NCBI GenBank assembly: GCA_900553685.1
Contig: USEI01000011.1
Location: forward strand, 1-50,870
Origin: an uncultured Clostridium sp.
GTDB taxonomy: Bacteria > Bacillota > Clostridia > TANB77 > CAG-508
Reading direction: 5' to 3'
DNA: 50,870 bases
Both the position numbers and the translations under genes were made by a program. Shown here one piece after another: positions 46,148 to 50,870 of this stretch (position 1 is the first letter of the stretch; each line of letters begins with the position of its first letter). The notes beneath the pieces are model-generated. The model was not told where the DNA came from. It saw nothing but the letters and a program-made list of their open reading frames with translations, and did no database searches.

Positions 46148-47521
46148 TTATTCTCCTTCTGTTTCACTTTCTTCAGTACTTTCTTCTTGACTTTCATCAT
46201 TAGTTTGATTTTCTTGTAGTTTTACATCTTGTGCAACTGTTTCTTCAGCAGTATTATTGTCTTCATTCTGAGAATTATATGATGTAATATAATCTAAAGG
46301 TTGAACATACTCGCCATTAATCCTTACTTCAAAATGAGCGTGCGGTCCAGTTGCATATCCTGTTGCTCCTACTTTCAAAATTGGTGTTCCTTGTAATACT
46401 GTTTGTCCAACTTGAACTAGTATTTCTGAACCATGAGCATATAATGTTGTAATTCCTCCACCATGATCAACAATTACCATATTTCCATAAGCTGTATTAT
46501 AACCAGCATAAGTTACTATTCCATCATTTGCAGCAATGAAATTAGCTCCCATTGGTGCTCCAATATCAACTCCTGTATGAAGCTTATAGACGCCAGTGAT
46601 TGGATGAGTTCTCATTCCAAAACTAGATGTAATTCTAGTATAACCTGGAACTGGCCATGCCATAGAACCACCAACATAGTCTTTTCCAACATTAGCTATC
46701 GCAAGTAATCTAATTTCTGTTTCTATTTCTGCAATTTGATTTTGGTATTCTTCAACCATTTTCTGAAGTGCTGCTTGTTCATCTGTTAATTCTAAAAGTT
46801 TGTTATTTTTTATTACAGCCATATTAGCTAAAGAAATAGCATTTTTTTCTCTTGTCTCTCTTGAAGCAGTAAGAACATTTCTTTTAGTTTCAAGAGTTTC
46901 TTTTAATTTTTTATTGTACTTTTTTTCTGCCTCGACATTTTGTAGTAATTCTTCATCTGCAGAAGTTATTTCTGATATTAAATAATAATTAGATAAAAAT
47001 TCTGTTATGCTCTTAGAATTTAAAATTAAATCCAAATATGAAACACTTCCTAGTTCATACATGGCTACTAATCTTTTTTCTAATAATTCTTTTTGTTTTT
47101 CATATCTATCATTTGAACTATTTAGTTCATATTCTGCTTTTTCAATATATGCTAGCAAATCTTTTTCTTGAGCTTCTAAAGTTTCAATTTCCATTTGCTT
47201 ATCTAATATCTTCTGATTAATTTCTGAAATTTCTACTACTATAGCTGATAAATCGCTTTCTATAAATTGTATTTGTTCATTAGAACTATTGATTTGATTT
47301 TCTAATTCTGATTTTTCTAGTTGTAAATCATCTAAATTTTTTTCTTCATTTTCTGTATTTTCATCACTATTTTGATTATTGTTTTCTTCATTACTAATTA
47401 CTTCTTGATTCTTCGTATTTTCTTCTTCATTAGAAGTAGCATTTATTGGTTTTATAATCAAACTGCAAGATAAACAAAATATTACTAAAATTATTAAATT
47501 AATTTTAATAAATTTTCTCAT
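46148..47521 (-). CDS. M23 peptidase with coiled coil (EnvC-like), copy 2
   Basis: A paralogue of the following gene, 457 aa. It has a signal or anchor segment at about 6-27, an acidic Asn/Glu-rich linker to about 70, a coiled coil to about 275 with the same SYLDLILNSKSITEFLSNYY break, and a LytM domain with HTGVDIG and HAHFEVRING (zinc histidines and aspartate intact). It then has an acidic Gln/Glu/Thr-rich tail of about 45 residues absent from copy 1. It lies 9 bp after ftsX and 29 bp before copy 1. The tandem pair suggests duplication with division of labour in septal or sidewall hydrolysis. Confidence 0.88.
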   Translation of the reverse strand: MRKFIKINLIILVIFCLSCSLIIKPINATSNEEENTKNQEVISNEENNNQNSDENTENEEKNLDDLQLEKSELENQINSSNEQIQFIESDLSAIVVEISEINQKILDKQMEIETLEAQEKDLLAYIEKAEYELNSSNDRYEKQKELLEKRLVAMYELGSVSYLDLILNSKSITEFLSNYYLISEITSADEELLQNVEAEKKYNKKLKETLETKRNVLTASRETREKNAISLANMAVIKNNKLLELTDEQAALQKMVEEYQNQIAEIETEIRLLAIANVGKDYVGGSMAWPVPGYTRITSSFGMRTHPITGVYKLHTGVDIGAPMGANFIAANDGIVTYAGYNTAYGNMVIVDHGGGITTLYAHGSEILVQVGQTVLQGTPILKVGATGYATGPHAHFEVRINGEYVQPLDYITSYNSQNEDNNTAEETVAQDVKLQENQTNDESQEESTEESETEGE

Positions 47522-47530
47522 CTATTTAAG

Positions 47531-48505
47531 CTATACCTCCAAGTATTTTTTCATTGATACTGAACTTCCTATTATACCTACACCTATACCCAAAACAGCA
47601 TAAACTACAGCTATTGGTTTAGCAAGTTCAGAAAATTTAAGTAAAGTTATTTCCATTTGTTGTAATACTCTTGAAGCTTCTATATTTTGAATAACTACAT
47701 CATATAATACACCTATAATTAATAAAGTAATTACAGCTGCTATTATCCCAATTATTATACCTTCTACTAAAAATGGCCATCTTATAAAACTATTTGTAGC
47801 ACCAACATATTTCATTATAGAAATTTCTTTTCTTCTTGCATGAACAGTTAATCTTATAGTATTAGATATAATTGTTATAGAAATTATTAAAAGAATTATA
47901 AATATAATTCCTATTGTTATTCTAACACCTCTTACTATTGTTATTAAAGTAGCAATAGTACTATCACTACTTTGGATATTTTTAACTAATGTATCATGAA
48001 CAGTAGATTCTTCTATATCCAAATCTACTTCTTCACTTCTTCCTTCAGTTGCAATTTTTGCACCAATTCTTCTTATTTCTTCTTCTATATCTTTACCTTT
48101 TTCAAGATCTGTTAATGTTACAACAAAAGAAGCAGGAAAAACATTATTTTCTCCTTCATATCCAGCAAGTAATTCTTGTTGTTCTTGCATTCTTTCTTTC
48201 ATTTCATCAAGAGCTTGTTGTTTATTCTTATAGGTTACAGTATTAACTCCATCTAAAGCTTTAATCTCATTTTCAAATTCTTCTTTTTGTTCATCTGTAA
48301 CTTCATCCCAAATGAAAACTTCCATACCTTGTTTCATCTGAACTTGTTCTAATATTGAGTTTATATTTACACCAATGGCAAAAAATATTCCAAAAAGAAA
48401 CATTGTACAAATCATTGTAATAACAGAAATAGCTGTTGATTTTTTATTTTTAAAAATGTTTCTAAATCCTTCTCCAACTAAATAAGAAAAACCATTATAC
48501 CTCAC
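47531..48505 (-). CDS. ftsX: Cell division ABC transporter permease FtsX
   Basis: With FtsE, it transmits ATP hydrolysis to cell-wall hydrolases outside the membrane. It is 324 aa from GTG 48505 (read as MRYNGFSYLVGEGFRN), chosen because AAAGGTGG lies 8 nt upstream and relatives begin with this EGFRN helix. It has one helix at about 20-45, an extracellular domain of about 130 residues, then three helices with the ARRKEISIMKYVGAT cytoplasmic motif. The start overlaps the end of ftsE by 11 bp. Confidence 0.93.
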   Translation of the reverse strand: MRYNGFSYLVGEGFRNIFKNKKSTAISVITMICTMFLFGIFFAIGVNINSILEQVQMKQGMEVFIWDEVTDEQKEEFENEIKALDGVNTVTYKNKQQALDEMKERMQEQQELLAGYEGENNVFPASFVVTLTDLEKGKDIEEEIRRIGAKIATEGRSEEVDLDIEESTVHDTLVKNIQSSDSTIATLITIVRGVRITIGIIFIILLIISITIISNTIRLTVHARRKEISIMKYVGATNSFIRWPFLVEGIIIGIIAAVITLLIIGVLYDVVIQNIEASRVLQQMEITLLKFSELAKPIAVVYAVLGIGVGIIGSSVSMKKYLEV

Positions 48506-49181
48506 TATTATACCCACCTTTTTTATCGTCTCTTATAATTACACCTTTATCTATTTGAATAACTCTTTTTTTCATTTTATTTACAATATCTTTAGCATGT
48601 GTTGCCATAACTACTGTTGTACCTCTAGCATTAATATCATTTAATAAATTCATAATATCCCAAGCTGTTTCTGGGTCTAAGTTTCCTGTAGGCTCGTCTG
48701 CTATAATCATTGATGGATTATTAACTAAAGCACGAGCAAGTGCAACTCTTTGTTGCTCACCACCAGAAAGTTCATTTGGATAACACTTTGCCTTATTGCT
48801 TAATCCCACTAAAGACAATACCATAGGAACTTGTCTTCTTATATGTTTTGGTGTAGCTTTTACTATATACATAGCAAAAGCTACATTTTCATATACAGTT
48901 TTATCTGGAAGAAGTCTGAAATCTTGAAAAACAACTCCCATACTTCTTCTTAAATATGGCACTCTTTTTGCTTTTAAAAAAGTTATATCTTTACCATTTA
49001 TTATTATATTTCCTCTTGTAGCTTCTTCTTCTTTTAATATTAATTTAATTAATGTTGATTTACCTGATCCTGATGTTCCTACTAAAAATGCAAATTCACC
49101 TTTATCTATGCTAAATGTAGCATTATGTACAGCTTCTGTCCCTGTATCATATAATTTAGTTACATTTTTAAATTCTATCAT
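48495..49181 (-). CDS. ftsE: Cell division ATP-binding protein FtsE
   Basis: A 228-aa ABC ATPase. Walker A is GTSGSGKST (near 34-42), the Q loop is VVFQDFRLLPDKTVYENVAF, the signature is LSGGEQQRVALARAL, Walker B is MIIADEPTGNLDP, and the switch histidine is in MATHAKDI. FRLLPDKTVYENV is characteristic of FtsE. First gene of the operon, about 50 bp after its promoter. Confidence 0.95.
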   Translation of the reverse strand: MIEFKNVTKLYDTGTEAVHNATFSIDKGEFAFLVGTSGSGKSTLIKLILKEEEATRGNIIINGKDITFLKAKRVPYLRRSMGVVFQDFRLLPDKTVYENVAFAMYIVKATPKHIRRQVPMVLSLVGLSNKAKCYPNELSGGEQQRVALARALVNNPSMIIADEPTGNLDPETAWDIMNLLNDINARGTTVVMATHAKDIVNKMKKRVIQIDKGVIIRDDKKGGYNSEV

Positions 49182-49232
49182 TTAGTTTTTTTCCACCTTT
49201 CTAAAAAACATAACATGCTATTTTACTAATAC

Positions 49233-49261
49233 ATCATACCAGTAATAGGAAAAAAAATCAA
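49233..49261 (-). promoter_or_regulatory. Sigma-A promoter of the ftsEX operon
   Basis: Minus strand TTGATT (49261-49256), 17-nt spacer, TATGAT (49238-49233). Confidence 0.7.
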
Positions 49262-49345
49262 TACTAAAAATTTATATTGAGTGGATTTTTTCTTTGTGAA
49301 AATAGCAAATAATCTTAGTTTGATGTAATATATGGAAAATAAAAA

Positions 49346-49381
49346 AAATAAATGTAGCACATCAAATGTCTACATTTATTT
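49346..49381 (-). terminator. Terminator of the 49384-50004 gene
   Basis: AAATAAATGTAG pairs perfectly with CTACATTTATTT around a 12-nt loop with its own ACAT/ATGT pairing. T-rich tails lie on both sides. The stem is the same as in the terminator at 2726-2764. Confidence 0.75.
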
Positions 49382-49383
49382 TT

Positions 49384-50004
49384 TTATTCAATATTAGTAT
49401 TTTCTGTAAGAATACTATAAAAGACCATTGGCGTTTCCGTTTTTGAGTTTGCAAAATTTACTCTTAAAACAAATTCATTATTAAAATCTTTAAAATTAAA
49501 TTTTAAATTAAAAACGAAATAATTATTAATTTCGTTAAATGTATCATCTATAATTTGACAATCTATAAAATCTTGACCAGAATATCCAGTATTTTTTATA
49601 TATGTTACAATTTTTTCAAAATTTTCAATATTTGTTATACCAAAATTATTTTTTATATTTGCTTTATTTTTTTCAAAGTATTCATTTAAATTATCTAATT
49701 TTATTACATCATTATATAAACTTGGTAAATTATAAACAAATAAATATAATTTTCTGTATAAATCATTTAATTCATTATCTCCATTATATCTTCCATATAA
49801 TTTAGACAATCCTTTTGGTGTGATTTTATCTGATAAATAACTTTCTATTTCCTGATTTATTATCTCAACATCTTTTTCTGTATATCTATCATCCACTAAT
49901 GTATTTTGTTTTATATTAATAATAATTAATATAATTCCTATCAAAATAAACCCTATTATCAGTAATAATATTATTGCTTTTTTTAATTTTTTATCTGTTT
50001 TCAT
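49384..50004 (-). CDS. Small membrane-anchored protein of unknown function
   Basis: A 206-aa protein with a short basic cytoplasmic N-terminus (MKTDKKLKK), one membrane helix at about 10-30 and an extracellular domain of about 170 residues. The domain begins helical (EIINQEIESYLSD, KLYGRYNGDNELN) and ends with beta strands. It keeps no motif I can name and has no cysteines in the usual positions for export folding. It lies downstream of the lysozyme-like gene on the same strand, separated by a hairpin, and before the ftsE promoter. Confidence 0.6.
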   Translation of the reverse strand: MKTDKKLKKAIILLLIIGFILIGIILIIINIKQNTLVDDRYTEKDVEIINQEIESYLSDKITPKGLSKLYGRYNGDNELNDLYRKLYLFVYNLPSLYNDVIKLDNLNEYFEKNKANIKNNFGITNIENFEKIVTYIKNTGYSGQDFIDCQIIDDTFNEINNYFVFNLKFNFKDFNNEFVLRVNFANSKTETPMVFYSILTENTNIE

Positions 50005-50047
50005 ATATCCAATCCTTTATGAATTATATTTTTATTTTATCATTAAT

Positions 50048-50080
50048 ACATAGAGAAAATGTAAAACATTTTCTCTATGT
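50048..50080 (-). terminator. Hairpin after the lysozyme-like gene
   Basis: ACATAGAGAAAATGT pairs perfectly (15 bp) with its complement around three bases. The T tail is weak, so it may be a partial terminator. Confidence 0.6.
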
Positions 50081-50088
50081 TACTTATT

Positions 50089-50870
50089 TTAATGTGGTAC
50101 ATAATCATCAGCATCCTTTTCTATATGATAAAATCCTGAAGATTCTTTAGTAAGTTCATATGTTCCTCCACCATCACAAAATTCTGTCCAAGGAGTTTCC
50201 GTATCAAATATAACTTCATCTCCCTCTGAACCTTCTTGATATAGTAGAAATCTTCCTTCTGTTGCTAAAATTCCTCTATTATGTCCTCTAGTTCTTAACA
50301 ATTCTCCATAATTTTCATTACTCCCCCAATTGTTTTCAAAGTCCTCAACCGTTAATGTTCCATTTGTATTCAGTATATCTATAACATCATAACACTCTGA
50401 TGGACTAGCATGGTGCAAATCTATTAACGCAAACATATAATTTTCATCTATATCTTTATTATTTAGTTTAGACTCAATTTCTTCTTTTGCAGCTTCCAAT
50501 ACTATTATAAATACATCCTGAGCTTCTTCTTTAGGAACGCTTCCAGCAGCTAAATGTGAAGCAAATGATGGATAAACCTCTGCAACTTTACCCGAAGCAA
50601 CAGCTTTTGTTAAACCAAATGCAGTAGTATTGCCAGCACCATCTTTTAATACTTCTACACCATAGGAATCTCCATTATCCATACTTTCGTAAAATCCTTC
50701 TTCTAAACAACCTAGATAATATGCTAATTGTTCAAATTCAACATCTTGACTTTCTTTTCCTCCATCATCAAGTTTCATATAATCTTCTACATTTTCTACT
50801 ACTGTATCGTCTAAATCTCTCATTATTATTCTTATATAGTTTCCTATTACTTTATCTTCGTTTTCTTCTT
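50089..50870 (-). CDS. Lysozyme-like (GH24-related) protein, 5' end beyond the window
   Basis: An ATG at 50823 gives 244 aa, but the frame stays open to the right edge (EENEDKVIGNYIRIIMRDLDD...) and the ATG has no ribosome binding site. This is therefore probably the C-terminal part of a longer protein. The fold looks like phage-type lysozyme: a glutamate-rich first helix, GNTTAFGLTKAV in the place of the TIGYGHT strand, and a long helix with FALIDLHHA. FENNW and ELLRTRGHNRGILATEGRFLLYQEG resemble the RR..E..L end of GH24. The last 30 residues are beta-rich and acidic. Whether the catalytic Glu/Asp/Thr are kept cannot be judged without alignment. No phage genes lie next to it. Confidence 0.55.
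   Translation of the reverse strand, partial: EENEDKVIGNYIRIIMRDLDDTVVENVEDYMKLDDGGKESQDVEFEQLAYYLGCLEEGFYESMDNGDSYGVEVLKDGAGNTTAFGLTKAVASGKVAEVYPSFASHLAAGSVPKEEAQDVFIIVLEAAKEEIESKLNNKDIDENYMFALIDLHHASPSECYDVIDILNTNGTLTVEDFENNWGSNENYGELLRTRGHNRGILATEGRFLLYQEGSEGDEVIFDTETPWTEFCDGGGTYELTKESSGFYHIEKDADDYVPH

Overview
This 50.9 kb window is very AT-rich DNA from a low-GC Gram-positive bacterium, most likely an anaerobic member of the Clostridia. The support is a zinc-binding (four-cysteine) S14, an L17 with the internal insertion I associate with clostridia, a one-piece tmRNA, a yybP-ykoY-type riboswitch, and consensus sigma-A promoters with long A/T-rich leaders. I cannot name the species. Almost all genes lie on the minus strand.

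Layout. (1) 1-1450: a nonsense-interrupted membrane protein gene, then a scar of short repeats beside a tRNA-Leu(UAG) gene, which looks like the remains of an element integrated at that tRNA. (2) 1446-9606: housekeeping genes: a NodB-type polysaccharide deacetylase; a three-gene operon (alpha/beta hydrolase, cytosolic 5'-nucleotidase-III-like phosphatase, P2A-type cation ATPase) behind a promoter, a probable Mn2+ riboswitch and an intrinsic terminator; then an HD protein, a VanY-type peptidase and a P-loop kinase-like protein. (3) 9737-15997: a 6.3 kb island at the 3' end of the tmRNA gene. It is bounded by a 12-bp direct repeat of the tmRNA terminus and carries a truncated tyrosine integrase and six cargo genes. 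Palindromic repeats (AAATTAC...GTAATTT) sit between most of the cargo genes, with half-copies before the first and after the last gene. This modular layout is the most unusual thing here. (4) 15986-22871: ssrA, dapA, an HD protein, a frameshifted dapB, a U32 peptidase-family protein, an unusually long RelA/SpoT-domain protein and a small membrane protein.

(5) 22998-39929: the S10-spc-alpha ribosomal protein supercluster as one minus-strand block, from a perfect TTGACA-17-TATAAT promoter and a roughly 250-nt structured leader at rpsJ to a terminator after rplQ. It contains secY, adk, map, infA and rpoA, but rpmD (L30) is missing from its usual place between rpsE and rplO. Strong inverted repeats lie in the rplF-rplR, rpsN-rplE and secY-adk gaps. 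(6) 40182-43382: two uncharacterised proteins, one membrane-anchored with a calcium-binding-like repeat and one large coiled-coil protein with a possible degenerate ADP-ribosyltransferase fold. (7) 43706-49261: a cell-division/cell-wall operon ftsE-ftsX-M23-M23-S41 protease, in which FtsEX probably controls the two coiled-coil murein hydrolases or activators. (8) 49384-50870: a small membrane protein and a lysozyme-like protein that runs off the right edge.

Three genes (46-537, 12854-13338, dapB) are broken by a single point change. These could be real decay or assembly errors, so reads should be inspected.
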